From: Otatea glauca
Lineage: Eukaryota > Streptophyta > Magnoliopsida > Poales > Poaceae
Assembly (NCBI GenBank): GCA_036346275.1
Contig: CM070713.1
Span: 60,445,567-60,509,566, forward strand
Length of the DNA stretch: 64,000 nucleotides
Reading direction: 5' to 3'
Positions 1-10,560 of the stretch are shown here, piece after piece. The notes under the pieces were generated by a model. It saw only the letters and a program-made list of their open reading frames with translations. It was not told the DNA's origin and made no database searches. The translations under genes and the position numbers were made by a program. Within the stretch, counting starts at the first letter, position 1; every line of letters begins with the position of its first letter.

Positions 1-965
1 CGCCGAAGGAGCGAGCGACGACCGAAAGGGCCACCGAGCTGGGCTCCTTCTTCCGCCGAGGGCAGCGGGGATCTCGAGCCGCCACGGCCTAGAGGGTCCG
101 GCCGCCTGCTGTTCTCGCCGGCGGACCGCCTGGCCTTCGGGGCGATATAATCTGCGGTGGCGAAGGCCGCCAGGATACGGTGATTTAACGAATCGCCCGG
201 GTCCGACGCGCGGCCGACCGCCTCGCTGGAGGTCCCTTAGAAGGAAGGTAAGCACGGTTGTGGTGACTCTCCTTCTTTCTCCCTTTCCTTGTGGTCGAGT
301 AAGTTTTCCTTTGCCCTTGTAGGGTCTACTACCGATCTCTCTGGGGCATGACGTCAGTGCGTGACCATGTGCTCGACTTTCGGTCCTATGCGGGCGCCTC
401 GAAATTAACCAGAGGGGCACAATGAGCTCGGCACTGTGTGTGCAGGCCGGAGGAAGTCTTGCGCTGAAGGAGGCCCAGCCCTCGAGATCGCGCGAGCCGC
501 TGAGGTCGAAGGGAGCGCGGGCCTGGGAGGTCGAGCGGAGTTAAACACCGCGAGGGACCTTCGAGCCATAGCGCCTCCAAGGCCATCGAGGAGGAGCGGA
601 AGGGCGCGGTGGTCGAGATCCAGCGCCTCGAGCTCGAGGTCTCCAACCTTCGATCAAAAACGGAGGTTGCACAGCAAGGGGCGTCCTCCTCCGAGCTCGA
701 GGCCAAGGCGACCGAGCTTGAGAAGACAGCTGCGGGATTGGAGGCGAGAGCCACTGGAGCGGAAGCCAAGGCGGTTGAGGCGGAGGCCAGGGCCGCCAGT
801 CTTGAGGAGAAGCTGGCGAAAATAGCTCGAGCGGGAAAGGATGCCTTGGCCCAGCTCCAGAGCGACTGTGACCGGGCCGATAAGGCCGAAGCCGAGGTCA
901 TCACACTGCGGCGGAGGGTTTTCGACCTCGAGCGGGAGAAACTCGCCCGAGATATGTCCCTGTAA
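1..965 (+). pseudogene. Antisense ORF of the gypsy element: C-terminal coiled-coil part, with a probable intron
   Basis: On the strand opposite to gag-pol, a coding-like stretch ends with TAA at 963-965. Residues from about 609 onward form a clear coiled coil rich in Glu, Ala and Lys (VEIQRLELEVSNLRSK, then repeated ATELEKTAAGLEARATGAEA heptads). Upstream, AAG|GTAAGC at 247/248 and TGTGTGCAG| at 445/446 look like splice donor and acceptor of a 198-bp intron, with coding-like sequence on both sides. Exon 446-608 needs at least two frameshifts to stay open, so this copy is decayed. Tat-lineage elements of grasses often carry such an antisense gene (putative gypsy-type transposon family, long C-terminal coiled coil). 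Its N-terminal half lies left of the window. Its function is unknown. Confidence 0.6.
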
Positions 966-1259
966 ATTAAAGTTAGCGGACGGGTCGGGGGGCGAAGGAT
1001 CCCCCCCCCCTTATAAAGAAAAATAACTTTTTGCTAAGTCTTGTAGAGTTGCGTTTCTTTGGAAGACTTAGCTCGTTTGTTGGTTTGTATCGCCTTTGTA
1101 GACTTTGTGTAGCTTGCTTCGTGGAAGGGTCCGATCAACACTGGATACATGACGTGTAGTGAGCACGCTTCCGCAGGCTCTCGCAATGAGACTCACCGCC
1201 TTTCATTTGAACCACTCAGTTCAGGCTGACCGAGTAAACTGATGCCTGAGGTTAGTTTA
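966..1259. other. Spacer between antisense ORF and tandem repeats
   Basis: Non-coding interior of the gypsy element. It starts with a C-run (about 1002-1011) just after the antisense stop codon. I see no ORF or repeat in it that I can support. Confidence 0.4.
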
Positions 1260-2095
1260 ACCGAGGCCTCGCCCGAAATCACTCGGGCTCAGGCACGACT
1301 CGGATTGATATGTCTTGATCATTTGGCCATAGAGAATTAGTCGGCTTATTGCGGCAGAGCGACTTATTGCGACTGAGATCATCCTCGGCAGAATCTTAAG
1401 AGTCGCGACCTACGAGCCCGGGAATGTCATCGGGCCTCGGGAGCTACTTGAGGGCGTTCGGTCGGCAAAGACAGGAATAGCCGCTTACTCGATAAGAATC
1501 GCTTTATCGCGCCTCCGAGCCCGAATGATCGGGCTCGGGATGCCGACATCCCCGAGGCGAACCTAGAGAACGTGGCCCCAACCGAGGCCTCGCCCGCGCA
1601 CTCGTGTTTGGGCACAACCTGACCGGGCCGGCCCGTAGCTCAGCTCTGACCGATTTGGGCCTCTGTCCGACTCGGCGAGCCTGGAAATGCATCAAGCTCG
1701 CAAGGCCCCCTCGAGAGGCGGTTTAGAAATTAACCGCCACTCGCCCCGAGGAATGGTCGGCTTAGTGCGAGGCCGGCTTTGTCGCGACCGAGTCATCCCC
1801 GTGGTGAATTCAAACCGCGACCTCCGAGCCCGGAAACGCTATCGGGTTCGGGCGCTCCGAGGACGCTCAATGGTTGGCAAAGACAGGGGATGGTGGCTTA
1901 CCCCGATAACAATCGCTTTATCGCGCCCCGATCCCGGGATGCCTGTGCTCGTTGTTCATCCCCGAGGCGAACCTAGAGAACGCGACCCTTGGCGCTGCAA
2001 AAAAGAACACGCATGGACGCCCCGAGGCCGGGCCCGCCGCGTGACCTCATGGTTGCCCTTATGGTCACGCCGCGGGGTCGCGCCGCTTGAGGCAT
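1260..2095. repeat. Two-copy imperfect tandem repeat, unit about 410 bp
   Basis: The block GAGGCGAACCTAGAGAACG occurs at 1554 and again at 1964. GGCAAAGACAGG, TCGCTTTATCGCGCC and TCGGCTTA(T/G)TGCG recur with the same 406-416-bp offset. The repeat lies between the end of pol (2411) and the end of the antisense ORF (965). Tandem repeats in this untranslated zone are known from Tat-lineage elements and can seed satellite DNA. The copies differ at many positions and contain small indels. Confidence 0.75.
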
Positions 2096-2410
2096 CCTGA
2101 AAAGGAATTACTTTGGTTAAAAAAGGAGAACGGGACTCAGGGCCCGAGTTCTCTTAAAACGGCACGATCTTTGGCCGAAGGAATCTGCAACTTAGGGTTG
2201 TGGCGGAACGCCACCCCTTCCACAAATCAAAAGAGGTTAGTACCGGGAGCGAAGGAAACCTTCATTGCGGCCACAGACCTGGGCCGGACCAGGGCATGGC
2301 AATACAAAAAGTCCCGAGCATGCCCCGGGGCGCGCTTGCTTAGAACACAAGAACGAACATAACAGTAAGAGAAGGGACATCTTAACTTAAAGACGGGTGA
2401 AAGAAGGGCG
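2096..2410. other. Untranslated region downstream of pol
   Basis: Non-coding part of the gypsy element between the tandem repeats and the integrase stop codon. I see no additional coding signal on either strand. Confidence 0.4.
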
Positions 2411-3516
2411 CTAGGCGTAGAACTTCCGGAGCTGGCCTACGTTCCACGAGCTCACGAGCTCCCTGCCATCGGGGACCGCCAGACGGTAAGCTCCCGCGCG
2501 GCTTGCTGAGATGACTCTGAAGGGGCCCTCCCACATCGGGGACAGCTTATTGGTGTGGGAGCGATCTTGATTCGCTCTTAGGACCAGTCCCCAACGCGAA
2601 GCCCTGGTCGGACAAACCGGGCGGCATGCTCGCGGAGATCTTGCAGTAGCGCGCCGAGCGCAGGCTGCGCGGCACCTTACTTCTTCCGCCAAGGCGAGGT
2701 CGAGGACCGCCTCGCCGAGGTCGACTGTCGATCGAGCCCGCCGACGGAGCGGAGCGTGACTCAGCGGCAGGATACCTCGCCCTAAAGACGAGCCGAAAGG
2801 ACTTGTTCTCGCGTTCGACCGTCGAGGTGCGATGCACTAAAGGATCGTGGGGAACTCGCCACCCATGCCCGATCAGCGGTGGCCGAGCTCGTCAAGACTC
2901 ACTTTTGAGCTCCTTGGATGAGCTGCCCGTTGCGCGCGGCCGCCTGCTGCTCGGGGTGGCTCACAGAGGCATAGCGCACTTTGGTTCCCATATCTCGCAG
3001 AACTCTTGGAATACCACCGGTGAATCTGCGCCCGTTGTCGGTGATGATCCCGCAAGGACTCGTATCTTGTGACCAAGAAGGAACTAAGAACCTTACCGCG
3101 GCATTGGCGGTGATAGCGAGACCGGCTCGCCCGATCCATTTTGAAAAGGTGTCAATGGCCACGTAACAGAACTTCTTCCCCGACCGACCTCGGAAGGGAC
3201 CGAGAATGTCGAGGCCCCACGCCGAGAATGGCCAGCGAGGGAATGGTCTGCAGAGCGAGGCCGTTGCTCGCCATTCGGACGTGAAACCGACAGATCGCAA
3301 GAACGAACAATGCGCTGGGCATCTTCGAGCCGCCATACGAGAAAAGCCCATCTCAAGGCCTTCCCACCATAGTCCCGAAGAGGAGTGAGCGCCGACAGGC
3401 CGTGAGTGTATGTCGTTGAGCGTATTTACCTTCTTCTCGAGTAATGCATTTTGACAGTAACGCCAAGGCCCTCGACGGTAGAGCTGCCCGCCAACGAAGC
3501 TCAGACGAGCCCGCAC
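2411..3516 (-). pseudogene. gypsy integrase (core and C-terminal domain), decayed
   Basis: The minus-strand translation of 2899-3516 has the integrase core: AWGLDILGPF carries the first catalytic Asp, KKFCYVAIDTFSKWI follows, and GIITDNGRRF carries the second Asp. The region where the catalytic Glu should sit (near QAAARNGQLI) is scrambled by a frameshift. A second frame (2411-2692) holds the C-terminal module with KLSPMWEGPF and ends LRKFYA, the typical end of a Ty3/gypsy polyprotein. Between them the frame is lost several times. This domain would insert the cDNA into chromosomes; this copy cannot encode a functional enzyme. The call is firm for family and weak for exact limits. Confidence 0.85.
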
Positions 3517-4438
3517 GCCTCCGAGCTCGCTTTTCTACCGGAGGGCGGGAGCTCTCCTGGTCGAGGAACTTGATGAATGGATCCATCCACGACGGATGCT
3601 TTCGAGGAAGGCCACTGGTCTCCTTGCGGTGCGACGGACGGTGTGGCCAAGGTTTCAAAGATGACATCCGCGGAAGCTCATCACCGGATGATCCGAGCCT
3701 GGACAGAAGATCGGCGGTAGAATTGTCCTTCCTTGGTACGTGCTGGATTCTCAGGTTCCGGAACCATCTCTCCATCTTGCGTACTTCAGCGAGGTACTTG
3801 GCCATCAGAGGTTCCGAACATTGGTAAACTTTGTTGTACTGATTGACGACGAGCTGAGAGTCTCCTTTCACAATGAGGCGGCGAATGCCCAAGGACTTGC
3901 AAGCTCGAAGGCCGCCAGAGGGCTCAGATTTCGCCACGTTGTTGGTAGCGGGGAAGCCGAAGCGGATCACATATCTCAAGTGGTCACCTTGAGGGGTGAT
4001 GAGGAGAACGCCGGCCCCCGAGAGCTCAAAGGACCTTGATCCGTCGAAGAACATGGTCCAAGGGTCCTCGGCCCTGCTCGGGCTCGGGCGTGCTCCACCG
4101 TCTCGCCGGCCACGAAATCGCCAACGCCGTGGATTTGATGGCGGTGCGGGCCATGAAGCGGAGGTCGACCGCCACCCATGGCCCACTTGGCGACGCGACC
4201 TCCCGGCCTGTGGTTTCGAGGATCTCCGAGCGGAGGCCGCCGAGATAACCACCGCATGTGCTTGGAAGTAGTGCCAAGCTTCCGCGGCCATGAAGAGTGC
4301 ATAGAGGAGTTTTTGGACCCGGGATAGCGCCTTTGGCCCGTGGAGTACTTCGCTAACATAGTAGATTGGTGTCGCCGCTTCGCCGCCGCTACCAGACCGC
4401 ACCGACGGCCCGGGTTGCACCACGAGGTAGCAAAGCAA
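3517..4438 (-). pseudogene. gypsy RNase H plus second (archaeal-type) RNase H
   Basis: The minus-strand translation begins with the RT-linked RNase H end (TPIYYVSEVLHGPKALSR, then QKLLYALFMAAEAW). About 90 residues later comes a second RNase H: WTMFFDGSRSFELSGAGVLL, then CKSLGIRRLIVKGDSQLVV, then HVPRKDNSTADLLSRL. The acidic residues of this fold are visible (FDGS, the Glu-rich helix remnant, GDSQ, N-ADLLS). A tandem second RNase H is a defining trait of the Tat lineage. The linker between the two domains is out of frame, and the expected Glu in the second domain's helix region (NNVAKSEPSGG) is disturbed. The domain degrades RNA in RNA:DNA hybrids during reverse transcription. Confidence 0.85.
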
Positions 4439-4778
4439 AGACCTCCCCGCCGCGGGTTGTCAACAGAGGAGGACGCGAGAGGTATGTCTTGAGCTCGCCG
4501 AAGACCGCTGGGCTTCAGAGTCCACTTGAAACCCTCATGATCGCAAGCAGATCTTGAAGAAAGGCAACCCGCGCCACCAAGCCGAGAAATGAAGCTACCG
4601 AGGGCGACGGCGCGGCCGGTGAGGCTCGCACTTGTTTTATCGAGGTCGGAGTGGTCATTTGCTCGATTGCCTCGATCTTCTCTCGGTTCGCCCACGCCGA
4701 CTTCCGATCATGTAGCCGAGTACTTTCCTGCAGGTCGTGCCAAGACGCATTTTTAGGTTGCTTGATGCTGAACCTCGC

Positions 4779-5508
4779 TCAGATTGGCGAAGGTCTCGCC
4801 AGTCGCTGACGGGGTGGCCTTAGAGGGCTCTTGATGATGATGTCGCCGACGTAAACTTCGAGGTTCCGGCCGATCTGTGGGTCGAAGGCTTTGGCCATTA
4901 ACCGATGGAATGTGGCGCCCGCGTTGCGGAGGCCGAACGACATGGTCGTGTAGCAGAAGGTTCCGAACGGCGTGATGAAGGCGGTCTTGTCCTCGCCTTC
5001 CGTGGCGAACTTGATCCGTGGTACCCGAGTAGGCGCGAGAAAACTCAAGATCTCGGCCGTTGGCGTGGAGTCCACAATCTGGTCTATGCGGGAATGGAAG
5101 TTATCTTTGGGGCATGCAATGTTTCAAGCCCGTGTGGTCGACACATTCGCCACTTCCCGCCTTCTTCTCGCACAATTATAGGTTGGCCACCATTCGAGTA
5201 ATTGACCTCGCGAATGAAACCGCCTTGAGGAGCTTGTCGAGGTGTTCCTCGATTATCGCCGCTTCTCGAGAGAAGCGCCGAGCTTCGCGACGGGTCCACA
5301 CCGTGCTTTGTTTGCGCTTGTGCTCGATCACCTCCGTGAGACCCTCGGCATGTCCGCCGCTCCCATGCGAAAATGCTTTTGTTATCTCGGAGGAAGGTGA
5401 CGAGCTCGCCTTCCTATTTGGGATCGAGTGGGCGGAAATGCGACGATTTGCCCGAAGTTCCTTTTTCAAGCCGCACGGCCTTGGTCGGACCGCTTGTTGG
5501 ATAGCCAT
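4779..5508 (-). pseudogene. gypsy reverse transcriptase, broken and active-site mutant
   Basis: The minus-strand frames at 5084-5299 and 5176-5508 give the RT fingers region (KLLKAVSF, FIREVNYSNGGQP, GKWRMC). The 4779-5075 frame gives the palm: KTAFITPFGTFCYTTMSFGL, NAGATFHRLMAKAF, then YVGD where the catalytic motif of the family is YVDD. One of the two catalytic aspartates is therefore Gly, and at least two frameshifts separate the blocks. The domain would copy element RNA into cDNA. The family assignment is secure and the gene is dead. Confidence 0.88.
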
Positions 5509-5619
5509 CTTCCGACGGGCACCTTCGGTGATCTCGTCTTACTGGGCAAGATGCCGCCAGCGCTGTGGCCTTTTCTCTCAAATTTGCGCTGCCTTAAGGT
5601 CGCCGCAGCATCGTTATGA

Positions 5620-5910
5620 CGCCACCGGCCCCGGAGCTTCATGCACCGTGCTCATAGTGATTCGCACCATAAACTTGATCGGCGGACGCCCGAGGATGGC
5701 GCTAGGGGAGATCGCCGCCCATGACTTCAAAGGTGACCACTTCGGTGCGGAAGTTTACGAATCGCCAAGGTGACGGGAGGACCACTTGCTCCAACGGGTG
5801 GTCGAGCCCCGCACGGCGTCAAGAAGGGATTGCTATGTTCTTGATTTTCGACCGGTATTTGCATCCGCCTGGCGCCGCCGAGAGCAAAGTTGAGGGAATC
5901 GCCTCGCCGA
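5620..5910 (-). pseudogene. gypsy aspartic protease, C-terminal part
   Basis: On the minus strand, 5640-5704 reads AILGRPPIKFM, the conserved end of plant Ty3/gypsy proteases. It is followed by a stretch ending STVHEAP. The N-terminal DSG/DTG active-site triad is not recognisable; the upstream sequence is frameshifted. The protease would cut the Gag-Pol polyprotein. Limits are approximate. Confidence 0.6.
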
Positions 5911-7200
5911 CCATGACCCTACCCGACGACGGTGTTGCTTATGGTCGGGCGACGACCGCAGCAGCTTTGAAGTCTCGGGACATCCCCGAGGGGCGCCGCC
6001 CCGAAAAGGTGATGGGGACGCCGCCCCACCGCAAGGTTGGTCACGGGCTTCGCGGTGGCTTGATAGACGGCACGCGCGGCGCCCTTCACCAAGCGCCGGA
6101 TCGGTATGCGGAGGAGCCACCAAGATTACGCCCACACAGCCGTCACCCCGTTGGAATTCCAGATCGGGCTCGCTTGGCTCGATCGCGCCGATCCTCCGGG
6201 CCGCTTCATCGCTTTTGGGAGCGTGGCATCTCTCCGGGCCCCCTATAAAGGCGCCCGCTTTGAATACCATGTCCCGCAGCCGCAGTCATGGTCGTGAATC
6301 TTGTGGAACAGCAAAACTTGTTGGCGCCGGTTAGGTCGCTCTCGCTTCCAAGCTCGACGTTCGCGTGGAGGGGTTCCCCGACCTTGCCCCTCGCTGGCGC
6401 GCGGCGCCTTTATTGCGGCCGCGACGTTTTTGCTGAGCCGGGGCCCGGTGATCGGGTCGCGCGCTCGCCTTCGCTTGTTGTCGCATCGTGGCGATTATGC
6501 GGAGTGGCTGCCTCGACGCCACGGTCTTTTCTCGCTTTTGTCGACGGGCCGGTCTCCTTCCCTAGCGCCGATGGTCCTGCTTTCGGCGAAGGTGAGGCCG
6601 AGCTTGCCTCGGCCGAGTCATGCTTCCAATGGACAAGATCGTCAAGGCCCGCATATCGCCCGCCATGTGGAACAGCTTTGTTGACGGTGAGCCTCGAGCA
6701 ATCTCGAGGTCCTTCGTGAGGCGCCCGCTCTCTGACACCAAACTTGAAAGCCTTGATGACGGTTTCATCGTGAGATGTTGGGAATCGAAGCTGCGCTGGT
6801 AAATCGACGCACGAAGTCTCGCAGATGTTCCCCTTTCCTCGATAACACGGTCTGTGTCCTTTTTCCGCCCGTGCCGCCGTAGCAGCTCGAAGTTGGAGTG
6901 AGAGCGCTCTGCACTGGCGCCATGATCGGAAGGTGCCGGCGATCGTTGAAGAGCCAGCGCGGCGCTGGCCCGTAACGTGGGGAGATAGTTGGCCATCGCG
7001 CCTCGTCTCTCTGCCGCCAAGATGGCGGTGGAGTATATGGAGAGGAATTCGCGGGGTTCTGGTCCCGTCGAACCGCTTCCATCATTGCCGGTTTAAACGG
7101 GCCACCAATGCATTCGACGAGAGATCATTCGAGTATCGCCGGGCAACCGTAGGTCGAAGCTACATCGCCGCCTTCAAGCGCCGGAGTCATCATCAGCCGA
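5911..7200 (-). pseudogene. gypsy gag (capsid), decayed
   Basis: The minus-strand peptide RKGEHLRDFVRRF at about 6804-6838 is the conserved capsid motif of plant gypsy gag proteins. Near 6250-6315 the string FHKIHDHDCG corresponds to the FH-DHGHDTE-C motif found near the end of Tat/Athila-type gag. Neither region lies in a long continuous frame. Gag would form the virus-like particle. The overlapping plus-strand frames here are GC-driven and have no recognisable product. Confidence 0.65.
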
Positions 7201-7983
7201 CAGGGAGAACTTGAGGCGGCGGCGCACACCGCGTCGACCGCGATGGTCGATGGGAGCGTTGTTACGGTGGCGTCGCGGGTGGTTGCGAGTCTCCGCCGCT
7301 GAGCCGGACGTCCGAGAGAGACTTCCGGCATCGCTGTCCGGCGAAAGATCGCCATCACGCCCGGGCGACGGCAAGTTTACGCGCCACCCCTTCCTGTCGG
7401 AGAGGTGGTGAAGATGGCGTTGGGGCGTGAGCCCGGGGGCAGGGATCCTGCCGGTGAAGCGGTCGACGGTCATGCGACAGGGCTGGCCGTCACGGGGCGA
7501 GACTCAGAGCCCAGAGAGCCTGCTTGCCGCCGGGGTGTGACACCGCTTGGTCGCTTTGGTGAGCTCTTCGCCAAGGACCGCCGAAGAGGCCGAGCCGCCG
7601 AGCGGGTCACCATGACCGGGCGATGGTTCGCAGCGTTTTGGGCAAGCTCTACCGACGAGGAAGGCTGAGCTAGCCGGACTGGGAGCGGGTCGCACCATGC
7701 TCCTCACGCCGAATAGAGGCGATGGCCTGATCGATGGCGATCTGGGCGAGCGACGCGCCCCGAGGAGTCTCCTGCCACCGCTGTCCCGCCTGGTCGCTTT
7801 CACGTCCGCTGGCCGCTGAAGTCTTGCGCTGCGGGCGGCAAGGAGGGCGAGAGCATGGATGTGGAGCCTTGGCACTCGGGGACAGCGTCCGAGCCCAAGC
7901 TTGCTGTTCGTGACATGCTGGTGGAGGAGCTGGAGGTGTTGAGCCGGCCGAGGTGACGAACTTCGGACGAACGAAACTTCGGG
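7201..7983 (-). other. gypsy leader / gag N-terminal region
   Basis: This GC-rich stretch lies between the primer-binding site and the first recognisable gag motif. Several open frames cross it on both strands, but none has a family motif. It probably contains the 5' untranslated leader and a degenerate gag N-terminus. Confidence 0.4.
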
Positions 7984-8000
7984 CCCCACAGTGGGCGCCA
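7984..8000 (-). other. Primer-binding site of the gypsy element
   Basis: The minus-strand sequence TGGCGCCCACTGTGGGG starts two bases inside the 5' LTR end. TGGCGCC-type starts at this position are typical of plant Ty3/gypsy tRNA primer sites. The exact tRNA was not matched. Confidence 0.7.
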
Positions 8001-8002
8001 GC

Positions 8003-9023
8003 TGTCGACGATCGGGACCGTCGACCGCAAAGAAATAGGGTGAAGGGTAGTACGGAGGGTGAGGCCCAGAGTTTCGCTGCCTGTGGGGTACCTTCAAGCG
8101 CGCATCGAGCTGTGGGGGCAAAGACAACCAAACAGGGGACACAAGATCTATACTGGTTCGAGCCGAACGTCACTACTCTAGTTCGGATGATGGTACTATA
8201 TTGCCCTCAATGCCGATGGCTGCACGGCCTTTACAAATAAGAGCAAGGGGTTCCAATACGAGGGTGCCGGAGCCTAGTTCGTGAAGGTGTAGTCGGGAAG
8301 AAGAAGAACCCCATTCCAGAGGGCCCTGCCCCTCCTTATACGGCCGAAAGGGGTAGGTTACATTGGGGATTGGGAGCCGAGAGGATGAAGGGACTCATGC
8401 CAGAAAGCCCTTGTCTTGGTGACTAGTCTTGTCTGGCCTTGCCCACGCCGGGTTAGTAGACTCTCCGAGCAAAGCAGGTCGCTGCTTCCTCGGAAACAAA
8501 GGCACCCACTCTCTCGCGGTTTTGTCGATGATGACGCTGTTATGCGTGGCCCCAAAGATCGCTGGGTGAGTGGATTCCCATGCTGCACGCGACTGGATGA
8601 TGGGACTGAGGCTTTGATTTTGGCGACCTTCGTGCTGCCTCGGGAAGGAGCCACCTGCTCCTGTGCGGTCGCTTCAGGCGGTCGCGATTGTTGGACACAT
8701 GGTTAATGGCCAGAGGAGGACCCGATGCTCGACCCTTGGCGGAGACCGGGATCGGGCTGGTCGAAGGTCGGGGGAGCCCGGTCCGTGATGGAGGTCGAAC
8801 GCCCTGCTAGGTCGGGAAAGAGCTCGGGGCGGTCAGCTTGGTCGGGAAAGAGCTCCTTTATGGCCTTGCAGGACCTTCGGTCGGAGTCGCTCTAACAGTC
8901 CGATTGGTGCTTGATCGGGCGGTTCGGGACGCCGCCGAGGTAGGGAACAGTCCCCCGATCCTAGAGGAGGGCTGCTCAAAGCCCCCCTGGGGGGCCACGT
9001 GTTAGTGTGGCCAATCCCCGACA
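8003..9023 (-). repeat. 5' LTR of the gypsy element (1,021 bp)
   Basis: In element orientation the LTR begins TGTCGGGGATTGGCCACAC and ends ATCGTCGACA, with the TG...CA termini expected of LTRs. The end was fixed by the adjacent primer-binding site and the start by the TGTCGGGG/flank transition at 9023/9024. The partner LTR is outside the window, so the start is inferred from the TG terminus rather than by comparison. Confidence 0.7.
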
Positions 9024-9420
9024 GTATTATTTTAAAAAGATCTGTACTCTCGCTGGGACACGGTGGAGGGAACACGAACACTGCCAATGATCCAAGTATC
9101 CAACAAGAGGTGGGCATCGTGCCGGGCTAGACCGGGTCGGACGAGCCCATCGTGTTTCAGGCTTAAACCGTGCCAGGCCGTGACGGTTCTTCATGCTCAC
9201 TGTGTCGGTCCGACTCGTCTTCGGCGAGCCCAGGCACGGCCCATTTGCCCTTCGTTCATGTTTCGTGCCGTGCCGGCCTAGGCCCGACCCATTTACACTA
9301 TTGTGATGAGAGGAAATGATCTAGAGACGCACGGAGTTGAGGCAATGGACACAAATATTGTGCGAAAATAACGTAAATTTATTTATTCTTGAACAAGTAC
9401 AAAGAGCGAGAGGATATGTT
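9024..9420. other. Intergenic; GTGCCGGGC/GGCACGGCC-rich stretch, possible hAT-type remnant
   Basis: Between about 9118 and 9295 the sequence is dominated by short palindromic GTGCCGGGC, CCGTGCCAGGCCGTG and GGCACGGCCCA words ending in a CCCATTTACACTA-like stretch. Similar word use is common in non-autonomous hAT elements of grasses. A second stretch of the same kind is at 11040-11212. No terminal repeats or target duplication could be fixed, so the assignment is tentative. Confidence 0.3.
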
Positions 9421-9429
9421 GAACACAGG

Positions 9430-9745
9430 CGAGAGAGGGGGCAACGGGTGAGAAAGAGAGTGAGAGAGACGCGAGAGAGATTAAGAGAGACAGGCGAGAG
9501 AGAGAGATATTAAAAGAAACGGGTGAGAGAGAGTTGAGAGAAATTGAGAAAGACAAGCGAGAGATAGCAACTTCTTGCACCGTCTCTCTCAATCTCTCTC
9601 TCTCGTCAATCTCTCTCAATCTCTGTCAGCTCTCTCCCTCTCGCCCGTCTCTCTCAATATCTCTTAGCTCTCTCCCATCTCTCGCAATCCCTCTCAACTC
9701 TCTCCCTCTTGCCCGTCGCTCACTCTCCCTCTCGCCCGTCGCTAT
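9430..9745. repeat. GA-rich / CT-rich inverted repeat
   Basis: About 135 bp of GAGAGAG-type repeat (9430-9568) is followed, after a short spacer containing AGCAACTTCTTGCAC, by about 165 bp of CTCTCTC-type repeat (9580-9745). The right arm reverse-complemented resembles the left (runs of GAGAGAGA broken by TATTGA, ATTGAG, CGGGCGAG). The segment can therefore form a long imperfect hairpin or triplex-type DNA. No coding content. Confidence 0.75.
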
Positions 9746-10560
9746 GGTGTTTGTACAAAGTATATAGTTCTCGACTTCATCCACTCATTTTCTCTTTTCT
9801 TTTATCCTTTTCTTTCATTCTTCTCCTATTTCTTTCCCTTTTCTTCCCATCCGAGTTAGGACAACGTGTTAAGACGGGGTATCAAAGTACCTAAGCTCGA
9901 CAAGATAGGGTAGGGTATCCGGTACCCGAGCTCGGGAGGTACTTGCTGTGGTACCCAGCTTGATAGGAAATGAAACTGTGGTCATGGACTAGCACCCCAA
10001 GAATATGAGAAACGCTACAACATTCCCTCTTCAGGCTCAGTTCGTTTCAACTTCTGGATTATGGATTCTGGATTATGCGCGAAGCTGCTTCTAATTTTGG
10101 ATTCTAGATTATACGTGAAATGTGCACCTCTTAAGAAAATTTTCTAGTTCTGCCACCAGCTACGATGTCTGCAATATGTAAAGGAACACAATAGGTGACA
10201 TGTATCACTTATCATGTATGTAAAATATTGGATTTGTAATTTCATTAAGGAACAACCGTAATAAAAAAATGAAGAAGTCGAACAGTGCAAAGTTCGCAAC
10301 TCCAGTGTGCACTGACTGCTACTACTTGAAAAAAAGAATCCAACTCTTCAGCTGGGAGCCTGGAGCTGATCACAAAAAATAGAGAAGCCAACTGCTAGTG
10401 CTCTGCTACTTTGGAGCCGGAGCACGTGTCTCAAAAAATAGGATTAAATCCAATTTTGAGATCTAAATCAAGTCCGGCTGAAGCAAAACTCCTTCATGAG
10501 CAAACTTCTTCACGTGTGAGCATTGTCCAAGTCTCGGGATGCCTAGGTGACTTGTTGGAT
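9746..10560. other. Intergenic, no gene seen
   Basis: AT-rich sequence with a pyrimidine-rich tract (9775-9850) and several GGATT(A/C)TGGATT words near 10055-10110. No coding region, RNA gene or clear terminal repeat was found. Confidence 0.5.

Larger units (their letters stand above)
1..9023 (-). mobile_element. Degenerate Ty3/gypsy (Tat-lineage type) LTR retrotransposon, 3' LTR outside window
   Basis: The order on the minus strand is 5' LTR (8003-9023), primer-binding site (7984-8000), leader, gag, protease, RT, RNase H, a second RNase H and integrase ending near 2411, then a non-coding tandem-repeat zone and an antisense ORF on the plus strand (1-965). Two successive RNase H domains plus an antisense ORF between pol and the 3' LTR are hallmarks of the Tat lineage (Grande/RIRE2/Ogre relatives). 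Every coding block carries frameshifts or stops and the RT active site is mutated, so the copy is dead. The 3' LTR is not in the window, so target-site duplications and LTR age cannot be read. The lineage call is inference from architecture. Confidence 0.85.

Noticed and set aside
7504..8142. 212-codon minus frame crossing the LTR/primer-site border
   Set aside because: It crosses the LTR end and primer site, so it cannot be a gag start; GC-driven openness.
9383..9894. Leu/Ser-rich frames around 9.4-9.9 kb resembling membrane proteins
   Set aside because: Translation of GA/CT simple repeat and pyrimidine tracts.
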